Assembly (NCBI GenBank): GCA_031255895.1
Contig: JAIRRQ010000047.1
Span: forward strand, 1 to 7,438
Length of the DNA stretch: 7,438 nucleotides
Reading direction: 5' to 3'
DNA from: Methanocalculaceae archaeon
Lineage (GTDB): Archaea; Halobacteriota; Methanomicrobia; Methanomicrobiales; Methanocorpusculaceae
Shown: positions 1 to 5,965 of the stretch, in pieces
Numbering within the stretch: position 1 is the first letter of the stretch
How the letters are laid out: the number at the start of each line of letters is the position of its first letter
The notes under the pieces: generated by a model
Databases searched by the model: none
What the model was told of the DNA's origin: nothing
What the model saw: only the letters and a program-made list of their open reading frames with translations
Program-made: the position numbers and the translations under genes

Positions 1-47
1 TTTTTCCACAACAGACACAAAACTTCAATCTCAGAATACTATCTGTG

Positions 48-326
48 CTATCCTCCCGAAACAGGTGGATAGAGCACGATTTCATCTCCGTCGGAAACGG
101 CAATTTCTTTAGCATCCTCTGCATCGATTCGTTCATGATTGTACATCAGAATTACATTTCCGCGGAGATGGGAGCCATCAAACAGTTCATCGCGAGCGAC
201 GGGAACGATATCTGCAAAGGCGCGCAAAACAGACAAAACGGTTGCACCATCGGAAGGCACGACTACATTTTGTTCACCAAATTTCTCTCGAAATCCAGCA
301 AACGATAGAATAGTTATTTCACTCAT
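48..326 (-). CDS. ThiS/MoaD-like ubiquitin-fold sulfur carrier protein, C-terminal Gly-Gly
   Basis: The protein has 92 residues, the usual size for the beta-grasp ThiS/MoaD/SAMP group, and ends in VSGG. The terminal Gly-Gly (91-92) is the hallmark of carriers that are adenylated and then thiocarboxylated. The preceding stretch, DGDEIVLYPPVSGG, matches the conserved last strand of MoaD-type proteins (GDEVAFxPPVSGG). The start is the ATG at 326. It overlaps the stop of the upstream E1 gene as ATGA and has a GAGG site about 8 nt upstream. A longer frame to 416 exists but would lie inside the E1 gene. It is the last gene of the ycaO operon and partner of the adjacent E1 enzyme, so it is the likely sulfur donor for thioamidation. 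A role in molybdopterin or thiamine synthesis, or as a protein modifier, cannot be excluded from sequence. Family is sure; role is inferred. Confidence 0.9.
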   Translation of the reverse strand: MSEITILSFAGFREKFGEQNVVVPSDGATVLSVLRAFADIVPVARDELFDGSHLRGNVILMYNHERIDAEDAKEIAVSDGDEIVLYPPVSGG

Positions 327-1048
327 GTTTTTTCCTCGTAGTTGGTGGAACAAATCGGACAACGGTGGCTTTTTTTCACAGAGAAAATATCCATCCTGTT
401 CACAGCTCCATCCCAAAGCAAAAGTTTTCCGGCAAGTGTTTTTCCAGTGTTTGTCAAGTATTTGATGGTCTCTTGTGCTTCAATCAATCCGATCACACCC
501 GCGGTTGTTCCGAGAATAGGTGTGCCGATCGTTGTTTTTGCATCAGGGAAGATACAAGAAAGACATGCAGTTTTTCCAGGGACTATCAGTGTTGCCTGGC
601 CAGTAAGACCGGCAACACCACCATGCACCAGCGGGATATCAAGGGCATGCGAGATTTCATTTAAGACATATCTGGCAATAAAGTTGTCCATTGCATCAAC
701 GATTATGTCGGCGTCCCCAATCATACGGGAGGCGGTTTTTTCATCGATGGAGGAAGCAAACGTCATCACCTCAATATCAGGGTTGAAAGCTTCCAGTGTC
801 TGTTTTGCAGACGCAGCCTTTGGCATGCCGATCCTATCAGGTTGATGCAAGATCTGACGGTTGAGATTAGTCTCTTCCACAACATCGCGATCGGCGATGC
901 GAAGATGGCCGAGACCAGCAGCTGCAAGGTAGAAAGCGACCGGAGAACCAAGACCGCCACAACCTGCAAGAAAAACGCTTGCATTTTCTAATTTTTTCTG
1001 TCCAACATCCCCTATCACAGGAATTTGACGTACGTATCGTTCATTCAT
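323..1048 (-). CDS. E1-like ThiF/MoeB/HesA family sulfur-carrier adenylyltransferase
   Basis: The 241-residue protein has the full E1-type adenylation fold. An N-terminal RYxRQ precedes the nucleotide-binding loop GCGGLGSP (29-36). The acidic residue D53 follows the second strand, then NLNRQ (61-65) and K77. VDAMDN (117-122) supplies the Mg/ATP aspartate, and HGGVAGLTGQ (142-151) follows. Two CxxC pairs, C162/C165 and C230/C233, form the zinc site. The family activates the C-terminal glycine of a ThiS/MoaD-like protein as an acyl-adenylate; that partner is encoded directly downstream with an ATGA overlap. The start ATG at 1048 overlaps the end of tfuA by 8 nt and has a GAGGG site about 9 nt away. 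Aligned by eye from the GVIG motif (184-187), the position that carries a cysteine in bacterial ThiF/MoeB is a threonine here. An adenylation-only, MoeB-like mode is therefore more likely than a ThiF-type persulfide mechanism. The exact partner is inferred from context. Confidence 0.92.
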   Translation of the reverse strand: MNERYVRQIPVIGDVGQKKLENASVFLAGCGGLGSPVAFYLAAAGLGHLRIADRDVVEETNLNRQILHQPDRIGMPKAASAKQTLEAFNPDIEVMTFASSIDEKTASRMIGDADIIVDAMDNFIARYVLNEISHALDIPLVHGGVAGLTGQATLIVPGKTACLSCIFPDAKTTIGTPILGTTAGVIGLIEAQETIKYLTNTGKTLAGKLLLWDGAVNRMDIFSVKKSHRCPICSTNYEEKT

Positions 1049-1685
1049 GTAACATATCCCTCACAGTGATCAGGCAGGAAACTGCGTCCAGCCATTTCTG
1101 ATCGACGGCATTGATCTTGATCCATGCGGCGAGTGATGACTTTTGTTCCGCAGGGATTTTCGCATCGCGGATGACGCGACGATAGGTGCGATCCGGGTAA
1201 TAGATTGCTTTGCAGGCACGAAGAAGTTCTTTCTCCTCAACATCATCGATAATACCTGAGACGTTGGCTTTGGAAAATGTTGCCCGGATGTTGACCATGG
1301 GCTCGGAGAGTGCCACATATGTCTCCGGGTCATAGACAAGACCAACCTCGTCATCGGAAATTATGGTTCCGTCGTGATACCAACGGTAGATGACGCCAAC
1401 ACCGATCATTCCGAGTGTGTCCATCTCGGACGCTCGGAGAGCGCCCATTGAGGAAGAACCGTACACCAAAACACCATCCCGAAGTGCGGCAAGAATTTCG
1501 CGGTGACCAACCGCACGGTCCTGAAAAAAAACGCCGTCAATTAAAACGATGGTTTTCGCCCCTGCTTTAACCACATCGGTGAGGTCGCCACGTTTTGCCG
1601 GAGGCAAATATTTTGCAACCGGCAAAATCTGTTTTGCTTCTTCAAGCGGGAGACTTGGACCAACGAATACGACGACGTGTGGCAT
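1041..1685 (-). CDS. tfuA: TfuA, thioamidation accessory protein
   Basis: From the chosen start the protein has 214 residues and matches the TfuA core family: VVVFVGPSLP (4-13), PPAKRGDL (28-35), IDGVFFQ (49-55), YGSSSMGALRASEM (75-88), and the YHDGTIISDDEVG block (103-115) followed by SEPMVNIR (127-134). The methanogen TfuA that acts in methyl-coenzyme M reductase thioamidation is known to hydrolyse ThiS thiocarboxylate with a Ser-Lys pair and to help YcaO bind its substrate. The serine cluster at 77-79 is the likely active-site serine region (inference). The start ATG at 1685 has an excellent GGAGGT site 6 nt upstream; an in-frame start at 1745 would extend the protein by 20 unlike residues. 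The gene overlaps the ycaO end by 44 nt and the E1 start by 8 nt, so the four genes are probably translationally coupled. Confidence 0.93.
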   Translation of the reverse strand: MPHVVVFVGPSLPLEEAKQILPVAKYLPPAKRGDLTDVVKAGAKTIVLIDGVFFQDRAVGHREILAALRDGVLVYGSSSMGALRASEMDTLGMIGVGVIYRWYHDGTIISDDEVGLVYDPETYVALSEPMVNIRATFSKANVSGIIDDVEEKELLRACKAIYYPDRTYRRVIRDAKIPAEQKSSLAAWIKINAVDQKWLDAVSCLITVRDMLHE

Positions 1686-2868
1686 CAATGCACCTCCTTC
1701 CTCTGCGTTCGTTGTCAATCGTAAAACATTCGAGACCCGGGACAATCACGCGGACAACCGGTACATTGAGATTGGGATCGGTAAGATCGGCAACCAGCAC
1801 GCGATCGAGACATGCAACACGCAGACGATCGACGATTGCCAGAATGTCGGTTTGAAAGTCAGGTGTTGCGCAGCCAACAATCTCGGAGAAATCACGTACC
1901 TCATCCGAACGGAACCAGTAGGCATTCATGCGCTTGACGCGATCATACCCTATCATTTCGCGGAATTCTGCAACTGTTGTATCTTCACGTGCTCCATGAA
2001 TCTGAGTCACCCTACTTTGAGCAACCTCGCTTAAAGCACGAATGACGGCAATCTCCGGATCGGTATGAGTGCCCATGCCAATGGTCAGAAGACGCGGATC
2101 TTTGAGAGTGACGTCATCTGCAACCGCGGCAATGGTAGGTATTCCAATATCGGAGGTGATGTCTTTCAGGGTGATTTCAACGCCTGCAGAGGTGAATTTT
2201 GCAAGCATCTCTGCAGCTGCACCTGTTAGGCCGGTAACGACCGGTCCGGTAACGTGTGTTATCTCAACAAGCGACCAGGCATCACGTTCGATGAGCTCGG
2301 TGAGTGCATAAAAGATGGCCTCTTCTCTGGTGTTTCCAGCTGCGATGCCATTTGAATTGGAACGAAACAATGAAGGTATGTAATGTGGATTCGGGTGTAT
2401 AACGGCACATAGTGGGACTTTGCAGGAACAATCATTTGAAATATCCCAAACGTCCACCCAGGGGAGTTTAACGCGGGGGTCGACATTTTTAGGAATGATG
2501 AGATCAACTGGATTAAGGGCGTTTTCAGTCAGAGAAAGTGTGTCATAAGACACCATCGCCAGATCGCGAGGTATAGCTTCTGCTGAATAGCGTTCGATTC
2601 CTTCCATAATTCCGGCAACTCGTGCTTCGGATTCTGTTCCTCCTTTTCCATTATATACCGAGATGGCACCGTTGGCAGCGGTTGGACGAATGCAGGAGTA
2701 TACTGGAATTTTAATCCGATCAAGATCAGTGATATCGGCGACGCGGGTGATGCCTGCGATTTTTGTCAGTGGCTCAATGAATGCAAGCGTTTTTTCGGGA
2801 GATTTACTTCGCACGGTCAACCCGCAGTAGGTTTTGGGAGACGATTGAAGCTGTATCATTGTGTTCAT
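1642..2868 (-). CDS. ycaO: YcaO-family ATP-dependent peptide thioamidation enzyme (probable McrA glycine thioamidase)
   Basis: The 408-residue protein carries the YcaO ATP/Mg signatures: TESEARVAGIMEGIERY (78-94), SNGIAAGNTREEAI then ELIERDA (172-197), and PEIAVIRALSEVAQSR (271-286). It ends with the conserved VPVVRVIVPGLE (369-380). YcaO enzymes use ATP to activate a backbone amide as an O-phosphorylated hemiorthoamide. Those paired with TfuA in methanogens insert sulfide to make thioglycine in McrA. The C-terminus lacks the PxPxP tail of azoline cyclodehydratases and instead ends in a basic segment, RRRIRWSKSPA. The start is taken as ATG at 2868; ATG at 2859 is nearly as good, and a GTG at 2931 adds 21 unlike residues. 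None has a clear Shine-Dalgarno site, so the first gene may be leaderless or short-leadered. No radical-SAM or RiPP precursor gene is nearby, which argues for a fixed cellular target rather than a natural-product peptide. Confidence 0.93.
   Translation of the reverse strand: MNTMIQLQSSPKTYCGLTVRSKSPEKTLAFIEPLTKIAGITRVADITDLDRIKIPVYSCIRPTAANGAISVYNGKGGTESEARVAGIMEGIERYSAEAIPRDLAMVSYDTLSLTENALNPVDLIIPKNVDPRVKLPWVDVWDISNDCSCKVPLCAVIHPNPHYIPSLFRSNSNGIAAGNTREEAIFYALTELIERDAWSLVEITHVTGPVVTGLTGAAAEMLAKFTSAGVEITLKDITSDIGIPTIAAVADDVTLKDPRLLTIGMGTHTDPEIAVIRALSEVAQSRVTQIHGAREDTTVAEFREMIGYDRVKRMNAYWFRSDEVRDFSEIVGCATPDFQTDILAIVDRLRVACLDRVLVADLTDPNLNVPVVRVIVPGLECFTIDNERRGRRCIDATRRRIRWSKSPA
1692..1701 (-). 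promoter_or_regulatory. Shine-Dalgarno site of tfuA
   Basis: On the minus strand this reads GGAAGGAGGT, ending 6 nt before the ATG at 1685. It is the strongest ribosome-binding site in the window and lies inside the last codons of ycaO. It decides the tfuA start and shows that the 44-nt overlap with ycaO is genuine rather than an artefact of start choice. Confidence 0.85.
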
Positions 2869-2899
2869 TGTTCGTGTGAGAAGGATATTGAGTACTGAG

Positions 2900-2924
2900 A
2901 ATTTTGCTGTCGTACGGCAAAATT
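2900..2924. repeat. Perfect 8-bp inverted repeat in the ycaO/fdhD divergent region
   Basis: The arms AATTTTGC (2900-2907) and GCAAAATT (2917-2924) pair perfectly across a 9-nt spacer. The repeat lies about 30-55 nt upstream of the chosen ycaO ATG, where promoter elements or an operator would sit. It could be a regulator site or a hairpin in a longer ycaO leader. I found no convincing TATA box for ycaO here. Confidence 0.5.
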
Positions 2925-2938
2925 GTAACACGCATCAT

Positions 2939-2952
2939 AACACGTACGTGTT
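2939..2952. repeat. Perfect 14-bp palindrome, candidate operator
   Basis: AACACGTACGTGTT is its own reverse complement over 14 bp, with no spacer. It lies about 70-85 bp upstream of the ycaO start. A second, imperfect palindrome at 2957-2974 (TGTGCTCA, 2-nt spacer, TGAACACA) follows 4 bp later. Perfect palindromes of this size in a 249-bp divergent intergenic region suggest binding of a dimeric regulator. The regulator is unknown. Confidence 0.5.
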
Positions 2953-3033
2953 TCAGTGTGCTCAGTTGAACACAGTTTCGCCATGCAAACCTAAGCTCTC
3001 TCGCAAACGGATTTTCTCGTTTTGTCCGTTGAT

Positions 3034-3041
3034 TTTATATG
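3034..3041 (+). promoter_or_regulatory. Probable TATA box of the tandem fdhD gene
   Basis: TTTATATG resembles the archaeal TATA consensus. With the usual spacing of about 26 nt, transcription would start near 3062-3064, placing the tandem palindromes at 3057-3100 at and just after the start site. An alternative A/T box, AAATATATG at 3052-3060, would move the start about 18 nt downstream. Confidence 0.5.
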
Positions 3042-3056
3042 TTGTTCATACAAATA

Positions 3057-3104
3057 TATGAATATTTACACTGTGAATATTCACACTGTGAATATTCGCA
3101 TTGT
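3057..3104 (+). repeat. Three 15-bp tandem units, each holding a TGTGAATATTCACA-type palindrome
   Basis: Units at 3060-3074 (GAATATTTACACTGT), 3075-3089 (GAATATTCACACTGT) and 3090-3104 (GAATATTCGCATTGT) follow one another without gaps. The middle junction forms a perfect 14-bp palindrome, TGTGAATATTCACA (3072-3085). Neighbouring near-copies lie exactly 15 bp to either side: TATGAATATTTACA (3057-3070) and TGTGAATATTCGCA (3087-3100). The array ends 13 bp before the fdhD ATG. Its position after the TATA box suggests an operator array for a repressor. Because 15 is a multiple of 3, the array could also be read in frame as NIYTV-NIHTV-NIRIV if translation began at 3058, but the ribosome-binding site argues against that. 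Confidence 0.75.
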
Positions 3105-3117
3105 GAAAGAGGATAGT

Positions 3118-4611
3118 ATGGATGAGAATATGATTACTTCCTGTAAAGGATACCAATATCAGGATGGCAGTGTTTCAAAAATCGATGATGTTGTGGCGCG
3201 CGAGGATGTGATCACGCTGTTCCTGAACGGGGAATCACATCTGCGATTGGTTGGAAGCCATGATATGCTCACAGAGCTTGGTGCTGGATTTTTCACGGCA
3301 TCTGGGATTGCAGAGAAAATTTTATCAGTCCAGGAGGAAGGAAAGGAAATATTTGTGGAGGCGGAACTGAGATGTGATGTACCACCAGATGGTTTTTCTC
3401 CCACGAAACCGACGCGTTGCATTGCGATGACAGGGATGTGTGTTACACCGGAAGAAATTTTTGCACTACGTGAGGCGCTGAATACGAAAGTCTGGAAGGA
3501 TACAGGCGGAATACACTCTGCAGCGCTGTGGCATAATCATCGTTGCGTCATAACGGCAAGCGATGTCGGGAGGCACAATGCAGTGGATAAGGTAATCGGC
3601 TGGATGATACTGCATGATCTACCGCCAGAAGAATGTATGATTGGTAGCACGGGGAGGCAACCTGCAGGGATGGTGACAAAAGCAGTGAATGCTGGAATTC
3701 CAATCATAGTGGCACGAGCAGCGGTGACGATGAAAGGTGCGGAGATTGCAACACAAAAGGGGGTAACGCTAGTGGGGTTCGTCCGCGAAGGACGGTTCAC
3801 GGTATATTCACATCCAGAGCGAATCACGGAACTATATCTCGAGACAAGAGATACGATACCTGCAAAGGACTTTGGGGCTCTTGCAACACCACTTTCCGGC
3901 CTGCACTATCATGAGAAACGGACGGTGCCGGTAGAGGATTCTGCAGTCGCAGAGGATTTGGTGACACTATATCTGAATGGGAAAGTTTTTATCAAGACAG
4001 TAGTGAGTCGAGAATATTTGCGTGAGTTTGCAGCTGGATTTTTTATCGACGCAGGACTGATCCATTCGACGTCTGATATTTTGTCAGTACGTGTGGAGGG
4101 GGCAGAAGTGTTTGTGGAAGCAGTGTGTACAACATGGATCCCAGGTGAGATGGAATCTGCGGGGGGGTTTGCTCCGCTTCATGCGCGAGGGAGAGCACTC
4201 CCCGGAGGTGAAATTACGCCGGAAGAGATTTTTGCTATCAGAGAGGCTATTAACGTGGAAGTATGGGATGCAACAGGAGGCCTACACTGCGCGGTATTAT
4301 TCCATGATCACAAAGCGGTGTTTCTTGCATCAGATATCGGGCGACACAATGCGGTGGACAAGGTGATTGGGTACATGATCCTTGCGGGACTGAATCCCAC
4401 AGAATGTGCAATCGGGTCCACGGGAAGACAACCCGCTGGAATGGTGACAAAGGCTGCGAATGCAAAAATTCCGATTGTAGTATCGCGAGCTGCAACAACA
4501 GATGCCGGGATTGCAACAGCAAAAGAATGTGGAATAACACTTGTCTGTTTCACTAGACCACCGCGATTTACTATATATTCACATCCAGAGCGAATCGTTG
4601 GGATTCAATAA
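3118..4611 (+). CDS. fdhD: Tandem double-domain FdhD-like protein lacking the CxxC motif
   Basis: The 497-residue protein contains two complete FdhD-type domains, at about 22-238 and 270-496; a normal FdhD is a single domain of about 230-280 residues. Both copies share ITPEEIFA or VTPEEIFA, TGGxHxAxL (129-137 and 386-394), SDVGRHNAVDKVIG or SDIGRHNAVDKVIG (148-161 and 405-418), STGRQPAGMVTKA (177-189 and 434-446) and RFTxYSHPERI (226-236 and 483-493). FdhD receives sulfur from a desulfurase and passes it to the Mo/W cofactor of formate dehydrogenase, using a CxxC in the loop before PEEIF. Here copy 1 keeps a single cysteine in that loop (C108) and copy 2 has GGE instead, so canonical sulfur transfer is doubtful. 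The start ATG at 3118 has AGAGGA 5 nt upstream. The upstream in-frame ATG at 3058 would translate the palindromic repeats. The gene is divergent from the ycaO operon. Family is firm; activity is open. Confidence 0.9.
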   Translation: MDENMITSCKGYQYQDGSVSKIDDVVAREDVITLFLNGESHLRLVGSHDMLTELGAGFFTASGIAEKILSVQEEGKEIFVEAELRCDVPPDGFSPTKPTRCIAMTGMCVTPEEIFALREALNTKVWKDTGGIHSAALWHNHRCVITASDVGRHNAVDKVIGWMILHDLPPEECMIGSTGRQPAGMVTKAVNAGIPIIVARAAVTMKGAEIATQKGVTLVGFVREGRFTVYSHPERITELYLETRDTIPAKDFGALATPLSGLHYHEKRTVPVEDSAVAEDLVTLYLNGKVFIKTVVSREYLREFAAGFFIDAGLIHSTSDILSVRVEGAEVFVEAVCTTWIPGEMESAGGFAPLHARGRALPGGEITPEEIFAIREAINVEVWDATGGLHCAVLFHDHKAVFLASDIGRHNAVDKVIGYMILAGLNPTECAIGSTGRQPAGMVTKAANAKIPIVVSRAATTDAGIATAKECGITLVCFTRPPRFTIYSHPERIVGIQ

Positions 4612-4637
4612 TGCCAGACGAACAATATATGTCTATC

Positions 4638-4654
4638 TATGGTATCGTACCATA
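4638..4654 (+). terminator. Hairpin downstream of fdhD, possible terminator
   Basis: The arms TATGGTA and TACCATA form a perfect 7-bp stem with a TCG loop, 26 nt after the fdhD stop, followed by a long A/T-rich stretch. Archaeal termination relies mainly on T-tracts, and the following sequence is mixed A/T rather than pure T. This is therefore a candidate 3' end structure, not a certain terminator. Confidence 0.45.
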
Positions 4655-4782
4655 TTAGATTAATATAGTTAATATTATATTACGGAGCTACCACCAGACA
4701 GTTCAGTGAAAATTGGAAGGATGTTGGTTGATTCGCCCCAGATCCTGAAATGGCCATGACAGCCGCAGTGAGATACACTTAC

Positions 4783-4788
4783 AAAAAA
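4783..4788 (-). terminator. T-tract terminator of trm1
   Basis: On the minus strand a run of six T (in TGTTTTTTGT) lies 22-28 nt after the trm1 stop. Short oligo-T runs are the usual archaeal termination signal. Confidence 0.5.
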
Positions 4789-4810
4789 CAACACTGACAC
4801 TGTTACAAAC

Positions 4811-5947
4811 CTAAAAATTTCGTTCCTTGTTCCATGCGAGAATCCATTCTTCGATGGTATGCAAAAGAGCTACGGTTTTGATACCAGTTACGGAAAAATG
4901 AGTTCTGACAGTGTAGTACCCAAGATCGCCTAGACCGGCGATCATTTCATCAATTGCTGGTGGAGAAACATGGAGATTGCGAGAGATAACGTGATAGTCG
5001 TAGAAGGTGCATGTTTCTGGTTCATCGAGGAGCTGATGGATTAGTTTATCCATCTGTTTTGCAGTGCCGAACCGCATCAATGGAAGTTTTTCAAGAAGTG
5101 AAGCAATGATTTCTTTGTCCTGGAGAGGTCCCATCCAAAGAGGACCAATTGCCTCGGTTTCCACACCGCAGTACGGACAAATGTGAGATTTGGGTAGGAG
5201 GGAGCCTTTCTGTTCGGTACGATAGAGGCACGTGGGGCACTGCATGACAAAACCAATCCGATTCATAGTAGCCTCTGCAGCAGCGACGTGATCAAGTACG
5301 CGAACATGAGATCGAAAGTAATGGTTTTTTGCGAAGCTAAGAACAGGTTCCATGCCGCGGTCATACTTGATGAGTTCTTTTGCCATCGCCCCCATCATCA
5401 TGCGGAGCCCAACTTCGGCGTGATATTCAGTATTTTTTGGGGTTGCAAAGTAACGACGCATGCCTGCTTTGAGGTGTGCACCACACAAGGGAGCAGTGTC
5501 GGTTGCGGTGACGAAGAGGTAGCGTTTTGCAGCGCGTGATGCAGCATCAAGAAACGGTGCGGGAGTGCCGAACGGATCGAGATCGATTGCATCGAAGCGT
5601 TCAGTACACATCAACCGGTTAGCATCGTTGCAAATGACGCGAATGTCTCCCCCGATCACCCGTGCATTCTCTTCAATCATGGCGACGGCAGCAGGATTTC
5701 GGTCATTGATGATAACAGGAGTTCCGGTTTCGTGTGCAACGCGAAGCCCACGGACGCCGGTTGCGGCCATTGCATCGAGATAATTCTCAAGGACAATGCA
5801 AGAGAGAAGGAGAACGGTCATATCACGGTTGAACTCCATGCAAGTGTTGTAGAAAACAGAGGCTGTTTTCGGCGGAAATACGGCGTTTTCATCCTGTAAT
5901 GGTACTTCAAATGTAGTTGAACCTTCTGTGACCAATCGACACGCCAT
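4811..5947 (-). CDS. trm1: Trm1, tRNA (guanine26-N2)-dimethyltransferase
   Basis: The 378-residue protein matches archaeal Trm1 in length and order. It has an N-terminal VFYNTCMEFNRDM block (31-43), the SAM-binding DAMAATGVRG (58-67), an acidic NDRNP (81-85), the catalytic DLDPFGTP (122-129) and TDTAPLCG (149-156). The C-terminal RNA-binding part contains a zinc knuckle, CPTC (237-240) and CPYC (257-260), followed by GPLWMGPL (268-275). The enzyme dimethylates G26 at the junction of the D and anticodon stems, using S-adenosylmethionine. The start ATG at 5947 has a GGAG site 7 nt upstream. The start lies only 18 nt after the discriminator base of the tRNA-Arg gene on the same strand, so tRNA and mRNA are probably co-transcribed and separated by tRNA 3' processing. 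The family call is secure. Confidence 0.97.
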   Translation of the reverse strand: MACRLVTEGSTTFEVPLQDENAVFPPKTASVFYNTCMEFNRDMTVLLLSCIVLENYLDAMAATGVRGLRVAHETGTPVIINDRNPAAVAMIEENARVIGGDIRVICNDANRLMCTERFDAIDLDPFGTPAPFLDAASRAAKRYLFVTATDTAPLCGAHLKAGMRRYFATPKNTEYHAEVGLRMMMGAMAKELIKYDRGMEPVLSFAKNHYFRSHVRVLDHVAAAEATMNRIGFVMQCPTCLYRTEQKGSLLPKSHICPYCGVETEAIGPLWMGPLQDKEIIASLLEKLPLMRFGTAKQMDKLIHQLLDEPETCTFYDYHVISRNLHVSPPAIDEMIAGLGDLGYYTVRTHFSVTGIKTVALLHTIEEWILAWNKERNF

Positions 5948-5965
5948 AACAATTCTCCGAAAAGA

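Larger units (their letters stand above)
4612..4810. other. Convergent intergenic region between fdhD and trm1
   Basis: This 199-bp gap separates two convergent genes. Its left 70 bp are very A/T-rich and hold a hairpin. The middle (about 4681-4780) has a more gene-like composition and one small minus-strand frame of 32 codons (4680-4778, GTG start), translating to a stretch ending LNCLVVAP. That frame has no good ribosome-binding site and may be a remnant or chance. I see no RNA gene here. Confidence 0.4.

Noticed and set aside
48..416. Longer sulfur-carrier reading frame starting at 416
   Set aside because: The extra 30 residues overlap the end of the E1 gene and do not look like the family. 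The ATG at 326 has a ribosome-binding site and an ATGA overlap.
342..845. Long plus-strand ORF opposite the E1 gene
   Set aside because: It lies wholly antisense to a gene with full family motifs, has no recognisable product and is a shadow frame.
1549..2034. Plus-strand ORF opposite tfuA/ycaO
   Set aside because: Antisense shadow of two well-supported genes, with no domain and no ribosome-binding site.
1642..2868. YcaO as part of a ribosomal peptide natural-product cluster
   Set aside because: No precursor peptide, dehydrogenase, protease or exporter gene is nearby, and the TfuA-linked methanogen context points to McrA modification.
3060..3104. 15-bp direct repeats as a CRISPR array
   Set aside because: The units are contiguous with no spacers and there are only three. 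They fit an operator array or tandem repeat.
3022..3117. Upstream in-frame starts for the tandem FdhD protein (3022 or 3058)
   Set aside because: They would translate the TATA region or the palindromic repeats. The ATG at 3118 has AGAGGA 5 nt upstream and matches where FdhD homology begins.
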